Shown here: piece after piece, positions 14,125 to 24,291 of the stretch
Layout of the letters: every line of letters starts with the position of its first letter
Numbering within the stretch: the first letter of the stretch is position 1
Assembly (NCBI RefSeq): GCF_019578655.1
Contig: NC_063259.1
Span: 13,544,489 to 13,608,488 of the forward strand
Reading direction: 5' to 3'
Source: Ricinus communis
Taxonomy: Eukaryota; Streptophyta; Magnoliopsida; Malpighiales; Euphorbiaceae
Length of the DNA: 64,000 bases
Position numbers and translations under genes: made by a program
The notes under the pieces: model-generated
Seen by the model: only the letters and a program-made list of their open reading frames with translations
Told to the model about the DNA's origin: nothing
The model's database searches: none

Positions 14125-15200
14125 TTTACCCCTTCTACGGTTGTTTTCTTAGACTCGCAATTATACTACTTTTACGGGGTTGTCTTCTAAGATTTATTAA
14201 TATACACGTTTTACAGGGTTATTTTCTTATATTGACAAATATACCCCATTTAACGGTAGTTATCTCATTTTATAAAATTAATTCTTTTAAGGGATTGTTT
14301 TCTCATACTGACAAATATATCACAATTACGGAGTTATTTTATCATATTCATAAATATCACCATATTACGGTGTTGTTTTCTAATATTTATAAATATACAT
14401 CTCTTACAGGGTTATTTTCTCATATTAAAAAATTTACCCCTTCTACAGGACTGTTTTCTTAGACTGGCAATTACACTACTTTTACGGGGTTATTTTCTTA
14501 TATTCTTAAATATACACGTTCTATGGGGTTATTTTCTTATATTGACAAATATACCACTTTTACGGGTAGTTTTCTCATATTATAAAATTAACCCATTTAA
14601 GGGGTTGTTTTCTCATACTAACAAATATAATGCAATTACGGAGTTATTTTCTCAGATTCATAAATATTATCGTATTACAGGATTGTTTTCTAATATTTAT
14701 AAATATACCCCTCTTACGGGGTTGTTTTCTCATATTAAAAAATTTACCCCTTCTACGGGGTTATTTTCTTAGACTGGCAATTACACTACTTTTACGGGGT
14801 TGTTTTCTCAAATTCATAAATATACCCATTTTACGGGGTTATTTTTTTATATTGATAAATATACTACTTTGACGTGGTCGTTTTCTCATATTAAATTATT
14901 AGCACTATTAGGGGTTATTTTTTCAATTTCATAAATATACTCATTTTACGGGGTTATTTTCTTATGTTGTCAAATATACCTCTTTTACGAGATTGTTTTC
15001 TCATACTCACAAATACACCATAATTACCGGATTATTTTCTCAGTATCACAAATATCCCCGTATTACGGGGTTGTTTTCTCATATTAAAAAATTTACTTCA
15101 TCTATGGGGCTATTTTCTTAGACTGGCGATTACACTACTTTTACGGGGTTGTTTCCTCAGATTCATAAATATATACGTTTTACGGGGTTATTTTCTTATA
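14125..15200 (+). repeat. Satellite segmental duplication, copy 1
   Basis: This copy shares rare variants with about 15815-16855 and 18870-19945. These are a shortened G/H junction (CTACGGTTGTTT), TTTAACGGTAGTTATCTCATT, two successive 310-bp HORs, and a late block with CACAAATACACCATAATT followed by GTTTCCTCAGATTC. Offsets are about 1.66-1.70 kb to copy 2 and 4.74-4.76 kb to copy 3. Confidence 0.8.
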
Positions 15201-15814
15201 TTAACAAATATAACCCTTTCATGGGATTGTTTTCTCATATTATAAAATTAACCCATTTAAGGGGTTGTTTTCTCATATTCACAAATATACCACAATTACG
15301 GGGTTATTTTCTCAAATTCATAAATATCACCGTATTGCGGGGTTGTTTTCTAATATTTATAAATATACCCCTCTTACGGGGTTATATGCTCATATTAAAA
15401 AAGTTACCCCTTTTACGGGGCTTTTTTGTTAGATTCGCAATTACACTACTTTTACGGTCTTGTTTTCTTAGATATACACGTTTTACGGAGTTATTTTCTT
15501 ATATTGATAAATATACCACTTTTACGGGGTTTTTTTCTCTTATTAAATTATTACCACTATTATGGTGTTGTTTTTTCAAATTAATAACTATACACGCTTT
15601 ACAGGGTTATTTTCTTATATTGAGAAATATAACCCTATTACGGGGTTTTTTTTCTCATATTATAAAATCAACCCATTTAAGGGGTTGTTTTCTCATACTC
15701 ACAAATATACCACAATTATAGAATTATTTTCTCAGATTCATAAATATCACTGTATTACAAGGTTGTTCTCTGATATTTATAAATATACCTCTCTTACTGA
15801 GTTGTATTCTCATA

Positions 15815-16855
15815 TTAAAAAATTTACCCCTTCTACGGTTGTTTTTTTAGACTCGCAATTACACTACTTTTACGGGGTTGTCTTCTAAGATTCATTAATA
15901 TACACGTTTTACAGGTTATTTTCTTATATTGACAAATATACCCCCTTTAACGGTAGTTATCTCATTTTATAAATTAATTTTTTTGAAGGGGTTGTTTTCT
16001 CATACTCACAAATATACCACAATTACGGGGTTATTTTCTCAGATTCGTAAATATCACCATATTACGGGGTTGTTTTCTAATATTTATAAATATACCTTTC
16101 TTACGGGGTTATTTTCTCATATTAAAAAATTTACCCTTTCTACGGGACTGTTTTCTTAGACTGGCAATTACACTACTTTTACAGGGTTGTTTTCTCATAC
16201 TAACAAATATAATGCAATTACGGGGTTATTTTCTTATATTGACAAACATACCCCTTCTACAGGTAGTTTTCTCATATTGTAAAATCAACCCATTTAAGGG
16301 GTTGTTTTCTCATACTAACAAATATCATCATATTACAGGATTGTTTTCTAATATTTATAAATATACCCCTCTTACGGGGTTGTTTTGTCATATTAAAAAA
16401 TTTTCCCCTTCTACGGGGCTATTTTCTTAGACTGACAATTACGCTACTTTTACGGGGTTGTTTTCTCAAATTCATAAATATACCCGCTTTACGGGATTTT
16501 TTTATATTGATAAATATACTACTTTAATGGGGTCGTTTTCTCATATTAAATTATTAGCACTATTGGGGGGTTATTTTTTGAAATTCATAAATATACAGAT
16601 TTTACGGGGTTATTTTCTTATATTGTCAAATATACATCTTTTACGAGATTCTTTTCTCATACTCACAAATACACCATAATTTCGGGATTATTTTCTCAGA
16701 ATCACAAATATCTCCGTATTACGGGGTTGTTTTCTCATATTAAACAATTTACCCCATCTACATGGTTGTTTTCTTAGACTGGCAATTACACTAATTTTAC
16801 GAGGTTGTTTCGTCAGATTCATAAATATATACATTTTACGAGGTTATTCTCTTAT
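15815..16855 (+). repeat. Satellite segmental duplication, copy 2
   Basis: This copy has the same rare-variant series as copy 1, but lacks one 39-bp monomer near 16320, so the offset falls from about 1698 to 1656 bp. The preceding stretch (about 15200-15815) is also duplicated at about 18255-18870. Shared markers there are GGGGTTATATGCT, TTACGGTCTT and AATAACTATAC. Confidence 0.8.
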
Positions 16856-18869
16856 ATTGACAAATATAACCTTTTTACTGGGTTGTTTTCTCATATTATA
16901 AAATTAACCCATTTAAGGGGTTGTTTTCTCATACTCACAAATATACCACAATTACGGGGTTATTTTCTCAAATTCATAAATATCACCGTATTGCAGGGTT
17001 GTTTTCTAATATTTATAAATATACCCCTCTTACGGAGTTTTTTCTCATATTAAAAAATTTACCCCTACGAGATTGTCTTCTTACACTGGCAATTACACTA
17101 CTTTAATGGGGTTGTTTTCTCATATTCATAAATATACACGTTTTATGGAGTTATTTTCTTATATTGATAAATATACAACTTTGACGGGGTCGTTTTCTCA
17201 TATTAAATTAGTAGTACTATTATGGGGTTATTTTCTGAAATTCATAAATATACACGTGTTACGGAGTTATTTTCTTATATTGACAAATATACCCCCTTTA
17301 CGGGGTTGTTTTGTCATGTTATAAAATCAATCTATTTAAGGGGTCGTTTTCTCATACTCACAAATATAACACAATTACGGGGTTATTTTCTCATATTCAT
17401 AAATATCATCATATTACAAGATTATTTTCTAATATTTATAAATATACCCCTCTTATGGGGTTATTTTCTCATGTTAAAAGGTTTACTCCTTCTACGGGGC
17501 TGTTTTCATAGACTGGCAATTACACTATTTTTACGGGTTGTTTCCTCAAATTCATAAATATACTCATTTTACTGGGTTATTTTCTTATATTTACAAATAT
17601 ACCCCTTTTAAGGGGTTGTTTTCTCATATTATAAAATTAACCCTTTTAAGGGGTTATTTTCTCATACTCACAAATATAGCACAATTACGGGGTTATTTTC
17701 TCTGATTGATAAATATCTCCGTATTACGGCGTATTTTTCTAATATTTATAAATACCCCTCTTATGAGGTTGTTTTCTTATATGAAAAATTTACCACTTCT
17801 ACAAGGCTGTTTTCTTAGACTCGCAATTACATTACTTTTACAGGGTTGTTTTTCGAGATTCATAAATATACACCTTTTAAGAAGTTATTTTCTTAATATT
17901 GATAAATATACCACTTTGACAGGGTCGTTTTCTGATATTAAATTATTAGCACTATTATGGAGTTATTTTCTCAAAATCATAAATATACACGTTTTACGTG
18001 GTTGTTTTCTCATATTATAAAATTAACCCATTTAAGGGGTTGTTTTCTCATACTCACAAATATACTATAATTATGGGGTTATTTTTTTATATTGATAAAT
18101 ATACCCGTATTACGGGGTTGTTATCTCATATTAAAAAATTTATCCATCTTTACGAGGATGTACTCTTATACTGGCAATTACACTACTCTGATGGGGTAGT
18201 TCTTTCAGATTCATAAATAAACACGTTTTACAGAGTTATTTTCTAAATATTAATAAATATACCACTTTTACGGGATTGTTTTCTCACATTATAAAATTAA
18301 CCCATTTAAGGGGTTATTTTATCATACTCACAAATATACCACAATTACGAGGTGAATTTCTCTTATTCATAAATATCACCGTATCACGGGGTTATTTTCT
18401 AATATTTATAAATATACCCTTCTTATGGGGTTATATGCTTATATTAAAAAATTTACCCCTTGTACGGGGCTGTTTTATTAGACTCGCAATTACACTACTT
18501 TTACGGTCTTATTTTCTTAGATTCATAAATATACATGTTTTACGGGGTTATTTTCATATATTGATTAATATATCACTTTTACGGGGTCGTTTTCTCATAT
18601 TAAATTATTACCACTATTATGGTGTTATTTTTTTCAAATTAATAACTATACAAGCTTTACGGGGTTATTTTCTTATATTGACAAATATAATCCTATTATG
18701 GGGTTTATTTTCTCATATTATAAAATCAACCCATTTAAGGGGTTGTTTTCTCATACTCACAAATATACTACAATTACAGAATTATTTTCTCAGATTCATA
18801 AATATCACTGAATTACAATGTTGTTCTCTGATATTTATAAATATACCTCTCTTACGGAGTTGTATTCTC

Positions 18870-19945
18870 GTATTAAAAAATTTACCCCTTCTACGGTTGT
18901 TTCCTTAGACTCACAATTACACTACTTTTACGGGATTGTCTTCTAAGATTTATTAATATACACATTTTACAGGATTATTTTCTTATATTGACAAATATAC
19001 CCCCTTTAACGGTAGTTATCTCATTTTATAAAATTAATTCTTTTAAGGGGTTGTTTTCTCGTACTCACAAATATACCACAATTACGGAGTTATTTTCTCA
19101 TATTCATAAATATCACCATATTACGGGGTTATTTTCTAATATTTATAAATATACCTCTCCTTCGGGGTTATTTTCTCATATTAAAAAATTTACCCCTTCT
19201 ACGGGACTGTTTTCTTAAACTGGCAATTACACTCCTTTTACGGGGTTGTTTTCTCATATTCATAAATATACATGTTTTACGAGGTTATTTTCTTATATTG
19301 ACAAATATACCCCTTTTACGGGTAGTTTTCTCATATTATAAAATTAACCCATTTAAGGGGTTGCTTTCTCATACTAATAAATATAACGCAATTACGGAGT
19401 TATTTTCTCAGATTCATAAATATCATCATATTACAGGATTGTTTTCTAAGATTTATAAATATACCCCTCTTACGGGGTTGTTTTGTCATATTAAAAAATT
19501 TACTCCTTCTACGACGCTATTTTCTTAGACTGGCAATTACACTACTTTTACGGGATTATTTTCATAAATTCATAAATATATCCGTTTTATGACTTTATTT
19601 TTTTATATTGATAAATAGACTACTTTGACGGGGTCGTTATTAGCACTATTAGGGAGTTATTTTTTCAAATTCATAAATATACACATTTTACGGGGTTATT
19701 TTCTTATATTGACAAATATACCTCTTTTACGAGATTGTTTTCTCATACTCACAAATACACCATAATTACGAGATTATTTTCTCAGAATCACAAATATCCC
19801 CGTATTACAGGGTTGTTTTCTCATATTAAAAAATTTACCCCATCTATGGGGCTGTTTTCTTAGAGTGGCAATTACACTACTTTTACGGGGTTGTTTCCTC
19901 AGATTCATAAATATATACGTTTTACGGGGTTATTTTCTTATATTG
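18870..19945 (+). repeat. Satellite segmental duplication, copy 3
   Basis: This copy carries the same markers as copies 1 and 2. It lies about 3.06 kb after copy 2, and together with its upstream flank it forms a duplication of about 1.66 kb (about 15.2-16.85 kb versus 18.25-19.95 kb). The pattern fits unequal exchange or replication slippage over many monomers. Confidence 0.8.
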
Positions 19946-20660
19946 ACAAATATAGCCATTTTACGGGGTTGTTTTCTCATGTTATAAAATTAATCCATTT
20001 AAGGGGTTCTTTTCTCATACTCACAAATATACCACAATTACGGGGTTATTTTCTCTGATTGATAAATATCTCCATATTACGGCGTTTTTTTCTAATATTT
20101 ATAAATATACCCCTCTTATGAGGTTGTTTTCTTATATGAAAAGTTTACCACTTCTACGGGATCGTTTTCTTATATTAAATTATTAGCACTATTATAGGAT
20201 TAGTTTTTCAAATTCATAAATATACACGTGTTACGGAATTATTTTCTTATATTTAGAAATATACCCCTTTTATGGGGTTGTTTTCTCATGTTATAAAATT
20301 AATCCATTTAAGGGGTTGTTTTCTAATATTTATAAATATACCCCCTGTTATGGGGTTGTTTTCTCATATTATAAAATTTACCCCTTCTATATGTCTTTTT
20401 TCTTAGACTCGCAATTACACTACTTTTACGGGGTTGTTTTCTCATATTCATAAATATACACGTTTTACGGAGTCATTTTCTTATATTGATAAATATTCCA
20501 TTTTGACGGAGTTGTTTTCTCATATTAAATTATTAGCACTATTATGGAGTTGTTTTCTCAAATTGATAAAAATACGAGAACGGGATTATTTTCTTATATT
20601 GACAAAAATTCACCTTTTACGAGGTTGTTTTCTCATATTCTAAAATTAATCAATTTAAGG

Positions 20661-20665
20661 GGTCG
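20661..20665. repeat. Left target-site duplication of element 2
   Basis: GGTCG lies directly before the LTR start and pairs with GGTTG at 24111-24115, with one mismatch. The five bases fall in the conserved GC block of a D-type monomer. Confidence 0.7.
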
Positions 20666-23338
20666 TGTAATACCCGAAATTTTTCTTTATTAATGATAAT
20701 ATTAATAATTAATAAATGAATTTTTATTTAAATTAATTTTACTTTATTTTTATTTGGTTTAAATTGGAATGATTTAAATGTAAATTTTAATGCTAGACAA
20801 ATAAAGGAGTTATTTCTATATCCAATTAGTTCGATTTTTAAGAAATTAATTAAGTAAATTCTTTGAGAAATAAATTAGTTATTCAGATTTTTTCCCCAAG
20901 TGAATATATATAAATTAAATTCTATATTTGAGAGTTATGGAAGAATTTGTAATAGGATATTTTGTAAAAGAATTATTGGGGAAAAGTGCATTTTAATTTG
21001 CTAGTGGTGTTAAATTTTAATTGAAAAATATTTAGCAAATTGGTTAATTAAATTAATTGTGTGTTAGGACTAAATTGGAGATTTATTTTGGAATAAGAAT
21101 TTAAAAGTATAATTTTATTAATATGGGGTTTTAATGAAAATTTGTATGTTTGATATTTTTGTAATTAAATATGTCGGCAAGGGCTTTTTGGTAATTTTAC
21201 TTTTAAAAGCAAGGGTAAATAAGTAATTCTCTTTTTTCAATAATTCTAATTTGGCTCAAATTAAATAGTTAGGGGCTTAATTGAAAAGCTAAAGAAAAGT
21301 TGGAGGGTCAATCAAAAATTTTATAGGACGAAATTGTTAGTAATTAGAGAAGTTGAGGGACTAAATGGTAAGGAAGAAAAGTCCAGGGACTAATTAATGA
21401 TAAGGAAAGAAGAGAGGAAGAAGGAGGCGTCGGTGCAGCCGGGCAGGCGTGTGGTGGGGGGAAGAGGCACACCGTGAGCTGGACGTGACTGTCCGGATTT
21501 GATTCGATAGCCCGATGACTGGCTGAGTCTTGTTTTGTGGGTGAGTTGAGGGCTTCACTACAGTCGGCGTTGGCTTCAGTGGCCGGAGGAGGGGTCCATT
21601 GAGGTGTTGGTAGCCGCATTTTCGTAGCTCGGTAAGGATGGATGACGGAGGAGCATATCCAGGACTCTCCCAAACTCAAGCTTCAATAGCATGGTTTCGT
21701 GGTAGGACTCATTTGAAAATTTGAAATCTCTCGGATGATCGGGGGGTCGGATCGGAAGATCGGGCGGGGATCATCATCAACACGTCGTTTCTAGTCCGTT
21801 GGTGTGTTCGGATCGTCGATCGAACTCGGTGGTGGAAACCCGATCGGCCGGCGATCAGCGTCGGTAATTTCTGGCAGGATTGATTTTAGAATTCTTTGGT
21901 AAATTCACGTGTTATTGAATTGTGTTGAGCATGAAATATTCGTTATGCGGCTTTATGCGTGGGTGTGATGTGTGGTCGGCAAAATAGTGAAGTCTTGGGG
22001 ACTGACTCCGTTAAAATAAATTGTTGAATATTTGAAGTGTTTTGGCGGGTCTTGGACCCATTTCACGGGGTATGCTCCGTGGCTGGGGAGATTTTCGGTA
22101 AATTACAGGTCGAGGGCACAAACCCAATCGGTCCTGAGAATCGACCAGTTATTATCAAATGTTTCAACGTTATTGATCAATTATTTTCCGTGGATTAGAT
22201 AATTTGTCGATTATTTCGCTCCACAGGAGCATCGGAGGCGAGCTAGGAGGTTGTCAAGTTATGAGTTAAAGTCATATGTCAGATTGCATGTGTTATGCTG
22301 AGATTTTACGAAATAATTCTAATTACATGATTTAATATTTTAATCAGTTATTTTAATCGCTATTTATATAAGTTTCATTTTCTACATTATGATTTTATTG
22401 TTTCGTGTTGACTCGGGATAGGACGGCTGTAGAACATGCTATTTGGTGAGTGCACCGGTATGAATCTGAGACTGATAGCAAAAGGGTAAAAAAATGGTAA
22501 ATTTAGGACTTGCCCTGGTCGAGCATTGCTCTCTAGGCTTAGTAGAGTGTGTTTGCCGGAGTAAAGGTCCCTGGTTGAGCATTGCTCTCTGGGCGCCAGC
22601 TTATTTAGAAACTTAAATGACCATATTGGATTTAAGGACCTTGGTCGAGCTTCACTCTCTAGGCACCAGTCTTATTGGAGTAAGAGAGCCGAAAGGCTAA
22701 GAGAGTTAGTGATAATTAAATGCTTATTTGGATTTAAGGACCTAGTTGAACCCCATCTGGCGGTTCTATTAGAATGAGAGAGTCGAGATGTTAGTGTTGA
22801 GATTAGGTTTCTGCTGAAGTACTCCATCCTGTAGTATGTGAAAGTTATTTTTATTTAAGCATGGCATGAAACGTTTATTTTTGCATGACTTATTATTTAT
22901 TTCAAGTTAAATAAATGTATTATGAAAGTGTTGTAAATATTTTTGGATATATGATTTTAACTCACTCTCGAGACTGACAGTCTCAATTTTACTGTTTTTC
23001 AAATCTGTGATTGTTAGTCTTCCCGCGGCTCTTATCTAGCAACCTGACTCCTTCATCATCGGGTTTTGGTATGTTTGACTTGTAAAATCTTAGATTCTCC
23101 GCAGTAGAAATAATAGACTTATCAGTTATAATTTTATATAGTTTCGGGTCTTGCCTAATTCTACTGGCAGACCGAATTAAATATGTAGACTTTAATGGTT
23201 AAGATAAATTGTGACATCAGTAATATTAGATGAGATTTAATTAAGCTAGTGAGTGTCAGGCTTTCTACGAGATTCGGTGGCCTTATGCCTACCCATTTCC
23301 TAGTGCCGGTCACGGGCCCACAAGTCGGGTTCATAACA
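20666..23338 (+). repeat. 5' LTR of element 2
   Basis: This LTR is 2673 bp, beginning TGTAATACCCGAAATTT and ending CATAACA just before the primer-binding site. Its last ~290 bp align with 23817-24110. It holds the GAGCATTGCTCTCT motif array (about 22500-22690) and an inverted repeat at 22970-22984. The plus/minus ORFs inside it are not supported as genes. Confidence 0.88.
22500..22690 (+). repeat. LTR-internal tandem motif array (element 2)
   Basis: Three copies of GTCGAGC(A/T)T(T/C)(G/A)CTCTCT within units of roughly 60-80 bp are separated by sequence including CTTAAATGACC. This is the reverse complement of the arrays in the minus-strand LTRs of elements 1 and 4, so the feature is conserved across the LTR subfamilies. 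Confidence 0.75.
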
Positions 23339-23342
23339 AAGT

Positions 23343-23354
23343 TGGTATCAGAGC
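23343..23354 (+). promoter_or_regulatory. tRNA initiator-Met primer-binding site of element 2
   Basis: TGGTATCAGAGC lies five bases after the 5' LTR end. This is the standard complement of the 3' end of plant initiator-Met tRNA, used to prime minus-strand synthesis in many plant Ty1/copia and Ty3/gypsy elements. Confidence 0.9.
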
Positions 23355-23816
23355 TTAGGTTTAGATTTCCTTCGACTTAGGTTAAGATTCTTGGTACTGC
23401 GGAGCTAGGATCAAGTGTGTCTTGTTTGCTTTCATTGACTCCAATGTCTCAGCTTTCACTGTTAGAGAGTCTATCATTCTTTCTTGTGAGCTTGTTTTTT
23501 ATGCTGTGTTGAGAATGAGCATTGTAGCGATAACAAGATCTGAAGCTCAGTAGACTCATGCCGTTTTCTTCAAGTGATTGGTGCAGGCTGGCCCTTGGAT
23601 GCTTCGATTGTTATTTCGATGGTGGGCACCACCAGTCAGAATTAGTGCAGAGCGTAGTTGCAGTCGTGTCATGAATTGCCTCGTCATCACATCAAGTATT
23701 GCCTTAGTAGTAGCAGAGTTAGTCACTGATGGGCGGCGGTCGAGCATATATGGTCGAGTTTGTGGTTGTAAGAAGCTTAAGAAATTTGGTAGGAGTATTT
23801 TCGGACGCTCGGACTC
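23355..23816 (+). other. Leader-like non-coding interior of element 2
   Basis: No gag or pol motif is visible. The sequence aligns piecewise with the minus strand of about 1780-2240 in element 1, including CTTCAAGTGATT and the TTGTAAGAAGCTTAAGAAA region. The ORFs on each strand (about 23556-23829) are mirror-strand overlaps with no recognised domain. Confidence 0.7.
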
Positions 23817-24110
23817 CATCATCGGGTGATGTATTTGATTTGGTATGTTTAACTTGTAAAATCTTAGATTCTCTGCAGTAGAAATAAAAGACTTATGAGT
23901 TGTAATTTTATGTAGTTTTCGGTCTTACCTAATTCTACTGGCAGACCGAATTAAATATGTAGAATTTAATGGTTAAGATAAATTGTGACATCAGTAATAT
24001 TAGATGAGATTTAATTAAGTTAGTGAGTGTCAGGCTTACTACGGGATTCGATGGCCTTACGCCTACCCATTTCCTAGTCCGGACACGGACCCACAGGTCG
24101 GGTCGTGACA
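23817..24110 (+). repeat. Truncated 3' LTR of element 2
   Basis: This aligns with the final ~290 bp of the 5' LTR (about 23050-23338) and ends GTCGTGACA directly against the right target duplication. It keeps GGTGATGTATTTGATTTG, which is shorter in the 5' LTR but present in the LTR of element 1. The two ends may therefore differ by an indel or by exchange with another copy. Confidence 0.85.
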
Positions 24111-24115
24111 GGTTG
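24111..24115. repeat. Right target-site duplication of element 2
   Basis: GGTTG follows the 3' LTR end and is the partner of GGTCG at 20661-20665. It is the start of a D-type satellite monomer. Confidence 0.7.
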
Positions 24116-24252
24116 TTTTCTCACACTCACAAATATAGCACAATTACGGGGTTATTTTCTCAAATTCATAAATACCATCGTATTGCATGATTGTTTTCTA
24201 ATATTTATAAATATACCCCTCTTCTGGTTATTTTCATATTAAAATTTACCCT

Positions 24253-24291
24253 TGAGGCTAGGCCCAGCGATTTTTTCTTTTCTGATTTGTT
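24253..24291 (+). other. Non-satellite patch replacing an H monomer
   Basis: Between a G half (AAAATTTACCC) and an A2 half (TGATTCATAAATATACACG), the expected H monomer is replaced by sequence including GAGGCTAGGCCCAGCGA and a pyrimidine-rich run. Its origin is not recognised. It may be repair filler or a heavily rearranged monomer. Confidence 0.5.

Larger units (their letters stand above)
5118..20665 (+). repeat. 39-bp satellite array with 11-monomer higher-order repeat (segment 1)
   Basis: Monomers of about 39 bp run without a break. Each starts with a block close to TACGGGGTTRTTTTC followed by a variable AT-rich half. Marker halves include TATTATAAAATTAACCCATT (type C), ACTCACAAATATACCACAAT (D), TTTATAAATATACCCCTC (F), GACTGGCAATTACACTAC (H) and TTAAATTATTAGCACTAT (X). 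They recur in a fixed order, making an HOR of about 428 bp, with frequent 310-bp versions lacking three monomers. No gene is seen. Long open frames exist only because 39 bp equals 13 codons. Local duplications are listed separately. A satellite of this kind is typical of heterochromatin; whether it is centromeric, pericentromeric or knob-like cannot be told from sequence alone. Confidence 0.97.
20666..24110 (+). mobile_element. Ty3/gypsy-type LTR retrotransposon, non-autonomous, 3' LTR truncated (element 2)
   Basis: This element is on the plus strand. It has a full 5' LTR at 20666-23338, a canonical primer-binding site, about 480 bp of leader-like interior, then the last ~294 bp of a 3' LTR. 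No gag or pol sequence is present. The interior matches the leader of element 1 (minus strand, about 1780-2256). The junction near 23815 has GACTCC on both parental sides, consistent with a deletion that removed the rest of the interior and most of the 3' LTR. A 5-bp target duplication with one mismatch flanks the whole, and removing it restores the satellite C-to-D monomer order. Confidence 0.88.

Noticed and set aside
5124..20643. Dozens of ORFs of 60-210 codons in the satellite as protein genes
   Set aside because: All show 13-residue periodicity matching the 39-bp monomer, overlap in several frames, have no known domain, and start at arbitrary Met codons.
21344..21679. 111-codon minus-strand ORF within the element 2 LTR
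   Set aside because: It lies inside an LTR, opposite to the element's direction, proline/serine-rich by composition, with no domain.
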